From NCBI GenBank assembly GCA_943840615.1, contig CALSVI010000017.1:1-64000 (forward strand): a DNA stretch of 64,000 bases, read 5' to 3'. Position 1 is the first letter of the stretch; each line of letters opens with the position of its first letter. The notes below the pieces were generated by a model, which was not told the DNA's origin, ran no database searches, and saw only the letters and a list, made by a program, of their open reading frames with translations. This DNA comes from an uncultured Luminiphilus sp. GTDB lineage: Bacteria > Pseudomonadota > Gammaproteobacteria > Pseudomonadales > Halieaceae. Both the position numbers and the translations under genes were made by a program. Shown one piece after another: positions 8,402-17,995 of the stretch.

Positions 8402-9979
8402 ATGCGCCTCCGCCGTCTGGGTCTAATCCTCCCCGCCCTCATTCTTGTTGGCTGCACGAGCGCAGTGAAAGCACCCTTTGAGATGCCTGAAGCTGAGTGG
8501 GCGTTACCTGCGACCACCGACGGCCCACTCGCTCAAATGGAAACCGACGTGGCAGCGCGAGCGCAGTCAATACGCGATCACACGGGCAATTCGGGTAATG
8601 ACATTTCGGGTTTTAAACTGCTCAATCGTGGTGAGGATGCGCTCAGATGGCGACTGGCGCTGATCGACTCCGCGACGCAAAGCATCGACACACAGTATTA
8701 CCTCTATCACGGCGATAGCACCGGTTTACTCTTTACGAGCCGATTGCTAGAGGCTGCTGATCGCGGAGTTAAGGTGCGCATCATTATCGATGATATCGGC
8801 ACGCTGGCGGTCAGCCCATCGCAGGCGAAGCTCCGCGACAGCATGGGCGCATTAATGATTGCCCATCCCAACATCTCACTGCGCTTATTCAACAGTAGCG
8901 GCAATCGCAACCTCCTCGGGCGTGGCTGGAATTTTGCTACCGAATTTGAGCAACTTAATCACCGTATGCACAACAAATCGCTCACGGTCGATAACCACGC
9001 GACCATAGTGGGCGGTCGTAATATCGGCGATGAATACATAGGGCTCAACACGCATTTTAATTTTCGCGATATAGACGTTCTGGGCTTTGGCCCCGTGGCA
9101 AGGCAGACGTCATCCGTTTTCGACGCATTCTGGAACAGCGGCTGGGTCATGACTGCTGACCCTTCCACCCAAACCAAGGCGGAGGGCATTTATGCGACCC
9201 AGCGCCTTGCATTAGAGCGGGAGCTCAGACAATCAGAGGCTCTGGAGCGATTTTCACTCGCGGCGAGAGGCTGGGAGGCGGAATTCGATGCGCTGACGCC
9301 TTCACTCCACCTTGGCCCGAGCGAAGTCCTGACAGACAAACCCAGCTCGAACGGCATCAGTAATGAAGTCTTTGACTGGGTCACTCAAAACCTGCCGAAG
9401 GTACAAACAGAACTCTTGGTCACTAACGCCTACCTTATCCCGGAGACTCAGGGCGTCGCGATGCTTGACGATCTTGTGGAAGCAGGCGCTGAAGTGACGA
9501 TTCATACTAATTCGTTGGCATCGCATGATGTGCCCGCGGTGAACAGCCATTACAAGGTTTGGCGCAAGCCCATTCTGGAGTCCGGCGCATCTCTCTTCGA
9601 GGCGAGGTACGACGCATCGATCAAAACATCGATAGTCGATACCCACCCCATCAGCGCGCGCTACATGGGACTGCACTCTAAATCGCTGGTGATGGATCGG
9701 CGCTTTGCTGTGATCGGCTCTGCCAACCTCGATCCGCGCTCAGCTTTTTTGAATTCGGAGATGATTGCAATCATTGACAGCAAAAGCCTTGCCGAGGAAC
9801 TGGCGCAAGCCATTCTCCTCGACACATCTGCCGCAAACAGCTGGGAAGTAAGCCTGAACGAAAAAAATAAAATCATTTGGAGCAACGACGTCGAATCTGT
9901 CACTAGGCAGCCTGCCCGGAGCGGCTGGCAAAGATTTCAGGATCTGTTCTTTATGCTGTTCCCCAAGCGCCTCTATTAA
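8402..9979 (+). CDS. phospholipase D-like / cardiolipin synthase-like lipoprotein
   Basis: About 525 residues. Two HKD motifs are intact: HNKSLTVD followed by GGRNIGDEY, and HSKSLVMD followed by IGSANLDPRS. These define a PLD-superfamily enzyme of the YmdC/ClsC type, which makes cardiolipin or cleaves phosphodiesters. The N-terminus (RLGLILPALILVGCTSA) is a lipoprotein signal with Cys after LVG, so it is likely membrane-tethered. A GTG at 8399 in frame is an alternative start. It begins 87 nt after the GH1 gene on the same strand. The final basic/aromatic tail (FQDLFFMLFPKRLY) resembles the C-terminus of ClsC-like proteins. Confidence 0.85.
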   Translation: MRLRRLGLILPALILVGCTSAVKAPFEMPEAEWALPATTDGPLAQMETDVAARAQSIRDHTGNSGNDISGFKLLNRGEDALRWRLALIDSATQSIDTQYYLYHGDSTGLLFTSRLLEAADRGVKVRIIIDDIGTLAVSPSQAKLRDSMGALMIAHPNISLRLFNSSGNRNLLGRGWNFATEFEQLNHRMHNKSLTVDNHATIVGGRNIGDEYIGLNTHFNFRDIDVLGFGPVARQTSSVFDAFWNSGWVMTADPSTQTKAEGIYATQRLALERELRQSEALERFSLAARGWEAEFDALTPSLHLGPSEVLTDKPSSNGISNEVFDWVTQNLPKVQTELLVTNAYLIPETQGVAMLDDLVEAGAEVTIHTNSLASHDVPAVNSHYKVWRKPILESGASLFEARYDASIKTSIVDTHPISARYMGLHSKSLVMDRRFAVIGSANLDPRSAFLNSEMIAIIDSKSLAEELAQAILLDTSAANSWEVSLNEKNKIIWSNDVESVTRQPARSGWQRFQDLFFMLFPKRLY

Positions 9980-10221
9980 AAGCGTAGTAATAAACAACGC
10001 AGTGCGCATCGCTTGAGACCCCTGCGAGCTATCGCGCGCTAGAACCCTCAATTGAGGCGCAGAAAAAAAGCAGTGTTGACTGTTTTTCATCGCGGCGGTA
10101 CCTTGCCATGGCGCTCACGGACAGCGACAAGCAGCCCGCACATAACTTCGGGCTATTATCCCGGTAAAATGTCACCCCACGTGGGGGCGCCGCCACAATA
10201 AAACGCCCAAGGAGACCGACC
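9980..10221 (+). promoter_or_regulatory. leader region of the E1-E2 dehydrogenase operon with a 12-bp palindrome
   Basis: 242 nt without a gene. TTGACT (10076-10081) followed 17 nt later by TACCTT is a weak sigma-70-like promoter candidate. A perfect palindrome CCCCACGTGGGG lies at 10175-10186, about 36 nt before the GTG start, and could be an operator. AAGGAG stands seven nt before GTG 10222. No other feature is evident. Confidence 0.4.
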
Positions 10222-11202
10222 GTGTCTATTCCAAAGGAAAAGCTGTTGCATGCGTATCGTTCCATGAAAACGATCCGCGAATTCGAAGAACGCGTGCATG
10301 CGGAAATCATGAATGGCCAAATTCCCGGTTTTACCCACCTCTATACCGGTCAGGAAGCCAACGCCGTTGCCGTCTGCGCCCACCTCGACGAGAGCGACAC
10401 GATTATTAGTACGCACCGGGGTCATGGTCATTGCATTGCCAAGGGCGCCGACGTGTCCGGCATGATGAAAGAGCTATTTGGATCCTCCGAGGGCCTCTGC
10501 AAGGGCAAAGGCGGCTCGATGCACGTAGCAGACATCGACAAAGGTATCCTGGGTGCAAACGGCATCGTTGCGGGGGGCCCACCGATTTCTGTCGGCTCCG
10601 CGCTAGCAGCCAAAATTCGCAAAAATGGCAAGGTCGCAGTCTCATTTTCGGGAGATGGCTCAGTCAACCAAGGCACCTGCTTCGAGGCCATGAATATGGC
10701 GGTTGTACTGCAGGTGCCCGCCGTCTTTGTCATAGAAAACAACTATTACTCCGAGCACACACACATCGACTACGCTGTGGGCTGTGACGATTTGAAGGCC
10801 CGCACCGAAGCGTTCGGTTTCCCTGTTTTCGTTGCCGACGGCGCAGACTTCTTTGCTGTGCATGAAGCCGCTGGCAAAGCCATCGCTCATGCCCGCGCAG
10901 GCAACGGTCCGGCGGGCGTATTTGCCGAGCAAGGGCGATACCATGGCCACTTTGTCGGGGATCCCCAAGCCTATCGTGGTGAAGGTGAACTAGAAAACCT
11001 GCGCGAAAATCACGACCCACTGAAAGTGTTTCGTCAGCATATGGCGGCCTCGGGGGATCTCAGTGAAGCAGAATTAGATGCTATCGACGCCGAGGTCATG
11101 GCTGAAATCGAACAATCTGTGGTGGATGCCAAGGCGGCGGCGCGGCCGACGCCAGAGCAGGTCACGGCAGATGTGTATATTCAATACGGCACCACGGCGT
11201 AA
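10222..11202 (+). CDS. thiamine-PP dehydrogenase E1 alpha (acetoin / branched 2-oxoacid type, AcoA-like)
   Basis: 326 residues, GTG start with AAGGAG seven nt upstream. TPP-dependent E1-alpha: the ThDP/Mg motif is GDGSVNQGTCFEAMNMAVVLQ (from about G144), closing with VFVIENNYYS; the STHRGHGHCIAKG and GKGGSMH stretches are characteristic of AcoA/PdhA-type E1-alpha. Together with E1-beta it decarboxylates a 2-oxoacid or cleaves acetoin and passes the acyl group to the lipoyl arm of E2. The short length and sequence style fit acetoin dehydrogenase or related alpha2beta2 E1 rather than the single-chain AceE of gammaproteobacteria. First gene of a three-gene operon. Confidence 0.85.
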   Translation: MSIPKEKLLHAYRSMKTIREFEERVHAEIMNGQIPGFTHLYTGQEANAVAVCAHLDESDTIISTHRGHGHCIAKGADVSGMMKELFGSSEGLCKGKGGSMHVADIDKGILGANGIVAGGPPISVGSALAAKIRKNGKVAVSFSGDGSVNQGTCFEAMNMAVVLQVPAVFVIENNYYSEHTHIDYAVGCDDLKARTEAFGFPVFVADGADFFAVHEAAGKAIAHARAGNGPAGVFAEQGRYHGHFVGDPQAYRGEGELENLRENHDPLKVFRQHMAASGDLSEAELDAIDAEVMAEIEQSVVDAKAAARPTPEQVTADVYIQYGTTA

Positions 11203-11214
11203 GGGAGACATACC

Positions 11215-12216
11215 ATGCCTGAAAAAACGATGCGCGACGCAATCAATGAGGCCCTGCATCAAGCGATGGAGCAGGATGAGTCTGTCTTTGTCATTGGTGA
11301 AGACGTCGCGGGCTGCAATGGCAGTGCGGGCGACGTGGGTTCCGTCGGTGGTGTCTTCGGCGTGACCACTGGCATCTACAATCGCTGGCCTGATCGCTGC
11401 GTCGACACGCCTATTTCTGAATCCGCCATTGTCGGTGCCGCGGCAGGCGCTGCGCTGGTGGGGATGCGTCCCGTTGCTGAAATTATGTTTGCCGATTTTA
11501 TTGGCGTCTGTATGGATCAGATCGTGAATCAGATGGCTAAGTTTCGCTACATGTTTGGTGGCAAGAGCCGATGCCCCGCAGTGATTCGATTTTCTGCCGG
11601 CGGCGGGTTCAGTGCAGCGGGCCAACACAGTCAGGCGATGTACCAAGTGATGACGTCATTTCCAGGGCTCAAGGTCGTGGTTCCCTCGAATGCCTATGAT
11701 GCCAAAGGGCTCCTGCTGTCAGCGATTCAGGACGATGATCCCGTACTCTTCTTTGAGCCAAAAGTGCTTTACCAAGAAACGGCGGAAGTGCCCGATGAGA
11801 TGTACACCATCCCATTTGGTCAGGCCAACTTTGTACGTGAAGGCGACGATGTCACCGTAGTCGCATTTGGACAAATGGTGCCCAAGGCAGCCGCAGCGAT
11901 TGATGCACTGGCAGCCGAGGGCATCAGCTGCGACTTGATTGATCCACGGACCACTTCACCCTTGGATGAAGCAGCGATTCTTGAATCAATTGGCGCTACC
12001 GGGAGATTGGTAGTCGTCGACGAAGCGCCTCCTCGCTGTGGTCTGACTGCTGATATTGCAGGGCTGGCCGCAGATAAGGCATTCAGCAGCTTGAAAGGCC
12101 CCATTAAACAAGTCTGCGCGCCCCATAGCCCAACGCCCTTCTCGCCTGAACTAGAGGCGGCGTATTTGCCCGACGCAGATAAAATTACTGCGGCGATCAA
12201 AGCGACACTCGCCTGA
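11215..12216 (+). CDS. dehydrogenase E1 beta (transketolase-like beta subunit)
   Basis: 333 residues, 12 nt after E1-alpha with GGGAG seven nt before ATG. Typical E1-beta: MRDAINEALHQAMEQDESVFVIGEDV at the N-terminus, VDTPISESAIVGAAAGAAL, then the C-terminal transketolase domain (TVVAFGQMV, ISCDLIDPRTTSPLDEAAI, VVVDEAPPRCGL). It pairs with the upstream alpha subunit to make the ThDP-binding alpha2beta2 heterotetramer. EDVAGCNGSAGDVGSVGGVFGVTTG replaces the more usual EDVG..GGVF..T spacing with a Gly/Ser-rich insert. Substrate not determined. Confidence 0.87.
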   Translation: MPEKTMRDAINEALHQAMEQDESVFVIGEDVAGCNGSAGDVGSVGGVFGVTTGIYNRWPDRCVDTPISESAIVGAAAGAALVGMRPVAEIMFADFIGVCMDQIVNQMAKFRYMFGGKSRCPAVIRFSAGGGFSAAGQHSQAMYQVMTSFPGLKVVVPSNAYDAKGLLLSAIQDDDPVLFFEPKVLYQETAEVPDEMYTIPFGQANFVREGDDVTVVAFGQMVPKAAAAIDALAAEGISCDLIDPRTTSPLDEAAILESIGATGRLVVVDEAPPRCGLTADIAGLAADKAFSSLKGPIKQVCAPHSPTPFSPELEAAYLPDADKITAAIKATLA

Positions 12217-12243
12217 AGAAATTGAATTATTAGGAGTATTGTT

Positions 12244-13416
12244 GTGAGCGAGATCTATCCCATCGCGGTGCCCAAGTGGGGCATTGAAATGGTAGAAGGC
12301 ACCATCACCACCTGGAATAAGTCGGAAGGTGATGCGGTCGCCAAAGGCGATGAAGTCTTTGAGATGGAGTCCGACAAAATCGTCAACGTGTGGGATTCGC
12401 CTGTCGCAGGCGTCCTTCGGCGTGTCTTAGTCCCTGCGGGCGACGCCCACCCTGTGGGGGCACTGCTTGGGATCATTGCCGATGCGAGCGTCGCAGACGG
12501 CGACATTGACCAATTTATTGCCGAACACCGCGCGGTGGCACCGGAATCGGCGCCCGATACCCCTGCTGCACAGCCCGCAGCGCAACAAAGCACCCAAACC
12601 GGGGATGCCTATACGCGCTCCTCCCCTAGCGTGCGTCGGCTAGCCGACGAGCTTGGCGTAGATCTGGGCACGGTAACCGGCACCGGGCGGCGTGGTCGCA
12701 TTACAGACGAAGACGTAAAGGCCGCTGCTGGCGGCACCACCGGAGCGCCCGAGGGAGTGGAAGTCATCCCGCTTAGCCCCATTCGCAAGACCATCGCCAA
12801 GCGCTTGACCGAAGCCAAGCAAACGATTCCTCACTTCTACCTCACAGCAGAATACGAGCTCGACGGCTTGCTCACACATCGCGCCACGCTGAACAAAGAA
12901 GATGGGGTCAAAGTCTCCGTTAACGACCTCATCGTTTGGTGTGTGGCGCAAGCGCTAATCAAAGAGCCGCGGGTCAACGTCAATCTGGTGGGAGATGATA
13001 TTCATCAGTTCAGCGCCGCCAATGTCTCCGTCGCGATCGCAACCGATAATGGACTCTATTCGGCGACCCTCTACGCCGCGGACACAAAATCGCCGGCCGA
13101 AATATCCGCAGCAACCGCTGAACTCGCAGACAAAGCGCAAAGCGGCAAGCTGACCAAAGAGGATATCTCTGGAGGATCATTCACTGTCTCAAATCTCGGG
13201 ATGTATGGCATCACGCAATTCACGGCGATCGTGAATCCACCCATGGGTGCGATCCTGGCCCTAGGTAAAGCCACCCAAAAAGTGGTGATAGACGACGGAG
13301 AGCAGCGTATCGCCACCGTGCTGAATGCCACCCTGTCGTGCGACCACCGCGTGATTGATGGCGCCGTCGGTGCTCAATACCTTGCGGCGCTGAGCGAGGT
13401 CATCGGGTCACTTTAG
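12244..13416 (+). CDS. dihydrolipoamide acyltransferase E2
   Basis: 390 residues, GTG start with AGGAG seven nt upstream. Domain order: one lipoyl domain (about residues 1-80, lipoylated lysine K45 in MESDKIVNVWDSPVAG), an Ala/Pro linker (about 98-118), a peripheral-subunit-binding domain (SPSVRRLADELGVDLGTVTG ... GRITDEDV, about 125-160), and the catalytic acyltransferase domain from about residue 178 (PLSPIRKTIAKRLTEAKQTI) with the active-site H368 and D372 in CDHRVIDG. It transfers the acyl group to CoA. No E3 (dihydrolipoamide dehydrogenase) gene follows, so E3 must come from elsewhere in the genome. Confidence 0.9.
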   Translation: MSEIYPIAVPKWGIEMVEGTITTWNKSEGDAVAKGDEVFEMESDKIVNVWDSPVAGVLRRVLVPAGDAHPVGALLGIIADASVADGDIDQFIAEHRAVAPESAPDTPAAQPAAQQSTQTGDAYTRSSPSVRRLADELGVDLGTVTGTGRRGRITDEDVKAAAGGTTGAPEGVEVIPLSPIRKTIAKRLTEAKQTIPHFYLTAEYELDGLLTHRATLNKEDGVKVSVNDLIVWCVAQALIKEPRVNVNLVGDDIHQFSAANVSVAIATDNGLYSATLYAADTKSPAEISAATAELADKAQSGKLTKEDISGGSFTVSNLGMYGITQFTAIVNPPMGAILALGKATQKVVIDDGEQRIATVLNATLSCDHRVIDGAVGAQYLAALSEVIGSL

Positions 13417-13511
13417 AGGAGGCCACTCTCGTAGAGACCCTATTTCGCGACTCGTCTCGGCCTCCGTCTCCCCTTAACGTCGGCTCTGCCGGATCTGCAG
13501 CGGCTGGTGGG

Positions 13512-14747
13512 TTATCGCGCAACCAAATCAATTTTGGGCACGAAAACCTGCAGCAGTAGCGCCGAGATCAGATGAAGACTGGCGATCATGAGAAAGACAC
13601 TTTCATAGCCTGCCTCTTGAATCAGGTATCCCGCCAGCAAACCCAGCAGGCTTCCGCCCAGACTTCCCACCGCGCCAAACACACCCCAGACCGTCGCCAC
13701 CCGATCCGCCGGGAAAAGATCGGTAGGAAGCGTGAAAAACACCGACCCTTTGACCTGGATAGCAAACAAGCCAAAACAGATGAGCGCCAGCGCCAAAGCG
13801 CTAGACGCGGTGTAGTAGGCAGGGATCACTGCGACGGCAACTAATACCGCACCCAGCCAGATCACTGTTTTGCGCGCGCGATTAATCGTGTATCCCCGAG
13901 TGACCAGCGCCGAACTCAATGAGCCACCGGTGAGCGCGCCAAGATCGGCTGCCACCCAGGGTAACCACGCAAACATCGCAATAGCGCGGAGATCAAAGCC
14001 CCGCACATCGATCAAATACTGTGGCAACCAGAAAAGGAAAAAATAGAACGGAAAATCGCTCACCACCCGAGCAATGAGAATGCCCCAAAATTCCCGGTAG
14101 CTCAGCAGTGCTGTCCAACTGCCCTGACTTTGCTGATTGGAGCGTTGCTCCAGTATCAGCGCTTTTTCGGTGGGTTCGATCGTGGGGTGTGTCTCGGGCA
14201 AGTGGTACCACCGCTGCCACAGGAATACCCAGACCAACCCCAATGAACCGGGAATGATAAAGGCCCATTGCCAACCGAGCGTTTGCAGAGTCCAAACCGT
14301 CAGCGGCGGGGTAATAATGGCACCGAGTCCGGCACCCAACATGAAGATCGCAACCGCCGTGGAGCGCTCATTGGCGGGAAACCACTGGGCCACCGCCTTG
14401 CTGGCCGCGGGAAAGTTGGCGGCCTCTGCGAGGCCCAGCAAGATTCTGAGCGCGAAGAAGCTCCAAAGCCCTCGTCCCAAGGCATGCAATATGGTGGCGA
14501 CGCTCCAGAAGACCGCGGCAAGGCTGAACGCACGTTTGGTTCCAAGCCGATCAATGAGCGGGCCGGATATCAGTTGGCCGATGCCGTAGGCAAGCAGAAA
14601 CCCGCTGGTGATCAGCCCATAGTCGGCATCACCAATGTCAAACTGCTCCCGAATCATCGGCGCCACCACACCAAAGACCGATCGATCGATGTAATTGATG
14701 GTGGTAATGACCGCCAACAGAATCGCGATACGCCAGCGCACAGCCAT
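13512..14747 (-). CDS. MFS transporter (ACS / hexuronate-like family)
   Basis: About 411 residues with 12 predicted helices. N-terminal ITTINYIDRSVFGVVAPMIREQF is the signature of the anion:cation symporter (ExuT/GudP-like) branch, and LIDRLGTKRAFSLAAVFWS carries the conserved loop 2-3 motif. Such permeases import organic acids such as hexuronates or glucarate; the substrate here is not known. The track start (14792) is less likely than ATG 14747 (MAVRWRIAIL), which has GGAAG six nt upstream. Its end faces the E2 gene (convergent, 95 nt gap with GAGGCC/GGCCTC arms around an imperfect hairpin). Confidence 0.85.
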   Translation of the reverse strand: MAVRWRIAILLAVITTINYIDRSVFGVVAPMIREQFDIGDADYGLITSGFLLAYGIGQLISGPLIDRLGTKRAFSLAAVFWSVATILHALGRGLWSFFALRILLGLAEAANFPAASKAVAQWFPANERSTAVAIFMLGAGLGAIITPPLTVWTLQTLGWQWAFIIPGSLGLVWVFLWQRWYHLPETHPTIEPTEKALILEQRSNQQSQGSWTALLSYREFWGILIARVVSDFPFYFFLFWLPQYLIDVRGFDLRAIAMFAWLPWVAADLGALTGGSLSSALVTRGYTINRARKTVIWLGAVLVAVAVIPAYYTASSALALALICFGLFAIQVKGSVFFTLPTDLFPADRVATVWGVFGAVGSLGGSLLGLLAGYLIQEAGYESVFLMIASLHLISALLLQVFVPKIDLVAR

Positions 14748-14802
14748 GTTCGACTTCCTTTTTTGACTTGTCGTTCGGGCGGCTGACCTCAAACAATCAG
14801 AT

Positions 14803-15417
14803 TTACCAGAGGGACCAGAACACCGTTAGCGACAGCACAACGAGTATTGCCCCAAACACCTTGTTCAACAAGGACGCGTGTCTTTGAAAGCGCTGAGTGA
14901 CGGTGGTGCGAGACAGTGAGAGGGCAACCAAGGCATACCAGAGAGCGTCGATGAGTGCAGCAGTCGCAGCAATAATCAGCTTCTCCATCAGCGTCGACTG
15001 CGGCTGGATAAACTGACTGAACAGCGCGGCGAAGAAAACGGCGATCTTGGGATTGGACAGCGCGATGAAAAGGCCTTCCCATCCGGCTCGAGCTCTTTGC
15101 TCGGTTTTGTCAGAGATCGCCTCGGATTCTTCGATATTCTGCAGCAGCGCTCGCCCCCCGAGATACAGTAACAATAGCGCCCCTAGCGCCCGTATCGCGT
15201 CGAACCACGCCGGCTGTGCCACCAAAAGGGCACCCAATCCACTGACCATCAGCATTGCCCAAAGGAAAATGCCGATGCCGTGTGTCGCAGCGCAGAAGCT
15301 GCCAACGAGTGCCCCACCCCTCACTGAGTGACGCACAACGACCGCCAGACTGGGCCCAGGAGACATCGCGCCCAGAAGACAAACCAGTGCAAGCGGCCAC
15401 CATTGAGATACGGGCAT
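14803..15417 (-). CDS. LysE family amino-acid/threonine exporter
   Basis: About 204 residues, the normal RhtB/LysE size, with five or six hydrophobic segments. PLALVCLLGAMSPGPSLAVVV is the family N-terminus, and GWEGLFIALSNPKIAVFFAALFSQF holds the conserved ..NPK.. motif. These proteins export amino acids or related metabolites. ATG 15417 (MPVSQWW) with GAGG eight nt upstream is preferred to the 50-residue-longer track start. It lies 55 nt upstream of the MFS start on the same strand, so the two may form one unit. Confidence 0.88.
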   Translation of the reverse strand: MPVSQWWPLALVCLLGAMSPGPSLAVVVRHSVRGGALVGSFCAATHGIGIFLWAMLMVSGLGALLVAQPAWFDAIRALGALLLLYLGGRALLQNIEESEAISDKTEQRARAGWEGLFIALSNPKIAVFFAALFSQFIQPQSTLMEKLIIAATAALIDALWYALVALSLSRTTVTQRFQRHASLLNKVFGAILVVLSLTVFWSLW

Positions 15418-15485
15418 TGTAATGTGCCTCATTCTTCGGCCCTGATTGTCCCGATTTGCCAAGCAATTTACGGCACCTAGATTGG

Positions 15486-15514
15486 TTGCCCGGGCCCCAT
15501 AACTGCTATATCTT
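15486..15514 (+). promoter_or_regulatory. candidate promoter for the TonB-dependent receptor
   Basis: TTGCCC (15486-15491), a 17-nt spacer and TATCTT (15509-15514) lie about 105 nt before the receptor start, in an AT-richer patch between divergent genes. Each hexamer matches the sigma-70 consensus at four of six positions. Confidence 0.35.
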
Positions 15515-15618
15515 ATTATCTGGATAAATATAAACCAATAAACGTAGCGCGAGCCTGCACGCTCCATGTGCTCTCGGCAGCTTGAATACCGCGCAGAGCG
15601 GAACTGGAGGAGCTAACC

Positions 15619-17979
15619 GTGTCAATCCACTCTAAAACACGTCCGACTACTTTTCAGCGCAAGACAATCGTCGCCGGAGTCGCTGCGGCGATAGGAGCCG
15701 GCAGTGCTGGTCTTAGCTGGAGTGCGGAGCTCGAAGAAGTCGTGGTGACGGCCCGCCAAAGGGCTGAGTCATCTCAGGACATTCCGATGATGGTGCAGTC
15801 TCTCTCGGGAGAGGAGATGCAGAAGCAAGGCATTACAACCCTCGAAGATCTGTCGCGCTTTGTTTCTGGCCTCAGCGTGCAGACCACCACACCGGGTCAA
15901 AATATTATTGTCTTCAGAGGAGTGAGCGATGGGGGCGGGTTCTTGGTTGATCCCACCGCCGCCATTTACCTAGACGAGCAGCCCATGTCCCACGGACAGG
16001 CGTCCCCTGACATCTATCCTGTCGATGTTTCACGGGTAGAAGCGCTCGCTGGCCCACAATCAACGCTGTTCGGCGCTTCTTCGCAAAGCGGAGCCGTTCG
16101 CGTCATTACCAATAAGCCGGATCCGACGGCCTTTGAGGCGAATATCAGCGCCGGTCTTTCCTCGACTGAGGACGGTGGCACCGGCTACGAAATAGACGGC
16201 ACGGTCAATATACCGCTGAGCGATTCTGTCGCCATCCGCTTATCCGGTTTTAGCTCAAAGGATGCCGGTTATATTGATAATGTTTTGGGCAATACCGTTG
16301 TCGATACCGTAATTGGCACGGGCGCAGGAGGCGGAAAAAACAATAGCAACCTGCTGGAAGACGACATAAATGATGTTGAGTGGCAAGGTGCCCGAGCTTC
16401 AGTACGGTGGCTGGTTAATGACAATTGGACGGTGACTGCCACCACTAATTTCCAAGACCTCGAGGCCGACGGTTTTAACGATTTCGACCCGATCAGGGGT
16501 GACCTCAAAACCGTGAAGTTCGCCGACGAATACCGAACCGACGAGTGGCATCAAACGAGTCTCGTCATTGAAGGGGACCTCGGCTTCGCGCAACTCGTAT
16601 CCGCGACTTCTTACTATGACAGGGATGTATTTTACGCGCACGATACCCAGTCGTATGCCGCCTACTTTAACTATGTTTACGGCTACTATTATGCAACCTA
16701 CGACTTTGGCGCCGACCCTGTGGGCTACCTCACCAATGAGGAAAGCAACGAGAGCTTTACTCAGGAGATTCGCCTTACTGGCTCCTCGGACCGCATAAAT
16801 TGGACAGCGGGTATTTTCTACCAAGACTCAGAGCAGTACTGGGATTTTTATACTTATTTAGATGATTATTCGAGCTCTCCGGCGTTCGCGGCTTGGTCTT
16901 ACTATTATCCCGGTATCGCGCCCATGGATAACTGGTGGTACTCATACCAGGGCACCGAGCGAGAGGACCTTGCCATCTTTGGTGAACTGGACTTCGACAT
17001 CACCGATCGGCTCACTCTGCTTCTTGGTGGTCGTTGGTATGAGGTAGATCGCTCCATTAACTACGGAGTAGATAAGCCCACTGACCGGGCTTGGCAGAGA
17101 CCAGACAATCGTCAAATGAAAGACGACGGTTTCATTCCTAAGTACGGCTTGGAATTTAATATCAGTGAGGACGTCATGGTTTATGGCGTTTACTCGGAAG
17201 GCTTTCGCGTCGGTGGCGTGAACCGTGGACTGCGGGGAAATCAGGGTGGAGCCGTGCTGCCAGTGGAGTACGACTCTGACTTGGTCGAAAATACGGAGTT
17301 TGGTCTAAAGTCCGAGTTTGCGGACGGACGAATCCTGTTCAATGCTGTGTATTACGAGATGACTTGGGATGATATGCAGATTGAGGTGACAGATCCCGCA
17401 AGTTCACAGGGATGGGCGCCGTTTCAAATCGTCGTGGCTAATGTTGGTACCGGGGACATTAAAGGTTTCGATCTGGAATTTAAGGCGCTGGTCACTGAAA
17501 ACCTAGAAGTGGGAATGAATTTTAACGATATTCAGGATGCGGAAGTGTCAGCACCCTCACAATATCCCGACTCTCGTTCTGAAACTGGCTTCGTAGACTC
17601 CGGGCTTGCGTCAAGCACCCCCTTACCGCTTTTTGCTGACCAAAGTTACTCTCTTTATGCAGAGTACTCGGGCATAGAGTTGTTTGGCGGATCGGGAGCG
17701 CTTCGACTTCAGCACAGCAATGTGGGTAAGTCGCTAAATCAGTTGACAGACGGCTTCGCTTCTCCACGACTGACTCAAGGCGATTACGATGTAACGGACG
17801 TGATTTTCAGTTACCAGAACGAGAACTGGGGAGCCCGTTTGTATGTGAACAACATTTCTGACGAGCGAGGCATCACATACGAAGACAGCCAAGACTTTGA
17901 TCAGGCGTTTGGTCAGAACTCATCGAATGTGATTAGGCCAAGAAATTATGGCATCTCGCTGAGATATTTCTTTAACTGA
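15619..17979 (+). CDS. TonB-dependent outer-membrane receptor
   Basis: 786 residues, GTG start with TGGAGGAG six nt upstream. A Sec signal (TIVAGVAAAIGAGSAGLSWSA) is followed by a TonB-box-like LEEVVVTARQR and a plug domain (SQDIPMMVQSLSGEEMQKQG ... VFRGVSDGGGF), then a 22-strand-type barrel ending in the aromatic outer-membrane signal ISLRYFFN. It would import a scarce large ligand using TonB energy. No iron-specific marker is seen. Predicted extracellular loops are unusually rich in Tyr and Trp (YFNYVYGYYYATYDFG; WSYYYPGIAPMDNWWYSYQG). It is convergent with the sulfotransferase pair, sharing a terminator. Confidence 0.92.
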   Translation: MSIHSKTRPTTFQRKTIVAGVAAAIGAGSAGLSWSAELEEVVVTARQRAESSQDIPMMVQSLSGEEMQKQGITTLEDLSRFVSGLSVQTTTPGQNIIVFRGVSDGGGFLVDPTAAIYLDEQPMSHGQASPDIYPVDVSRVEALAGPQSTLFGASSQSGAVRVITNKPDPTAFEANISAGLSSTEDGGTGYEIDGTVNIPLSDSVAIRLSGFSSKDAGYIDNVLGNTVVDTVIGTGAGGGKNNSNLLEDDINDVEWQGARASVRWLVNDNWTVTATTNFQDLEADGFNDFDPIRGDLKTVKFADEYRTDEWHQTSLVIEGDLGFAQLVSATSYYDRDVFYAHDTQSYAAYFNYVYGYYYATYDFGADPVGYLTNEESNESFTQEIRLTGSSDRINWTAGIFYQDSEQYWDFYTYLDDYSSSPAFAAWSYYYPGIAPMDNWWYSYQGTEREDLAIFGELDFDITDRLTLLLGGRWYEVDRSINYGVDKPTDRAWQRPDNRQMKDDGFIPKYGLEFNISEDVMVYGVYSEGFRVGGVNRGLRGNQGGAVLPVEYDSDLVENTEFGLKSEFADGRILFNAVYYEMTWDDMQIEVTDPASSQGWAPFQIVVANVGTGDIKGFDLEFKALVTENLEVGMNFNDIQDAEVSAPSQYPDSRSETGFVDSGLASSTPLPLFADQSYSLYAEYSGIELFGGSGALRLQHSNVGKSLNQLTDGFASPRLTQGDYDVTDVIFSYQNENWGARLYVNNISDERGITYEDSQDFDQAFGQNSSNVIRPRNYGISLRYFFN

Positions 17980-17995
17980 CAAAAATTGGACAGTG

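Noticed and set aside
11074-11646. 190-aa minus-strand ORF across the E1-alpha/E1-beta junction
   Set aside because: Lies opposite two well-supported genes with strong ribosome sites; composition is typical of an antisense frame.
13417-13511. GAGGCC...GGCCTC inverted repeat as a terminator
   Set aside because: Arms are short, separated by more than 30 nt with bulges, and lack a T run; kept only as a note in the neighbouring gene entry.
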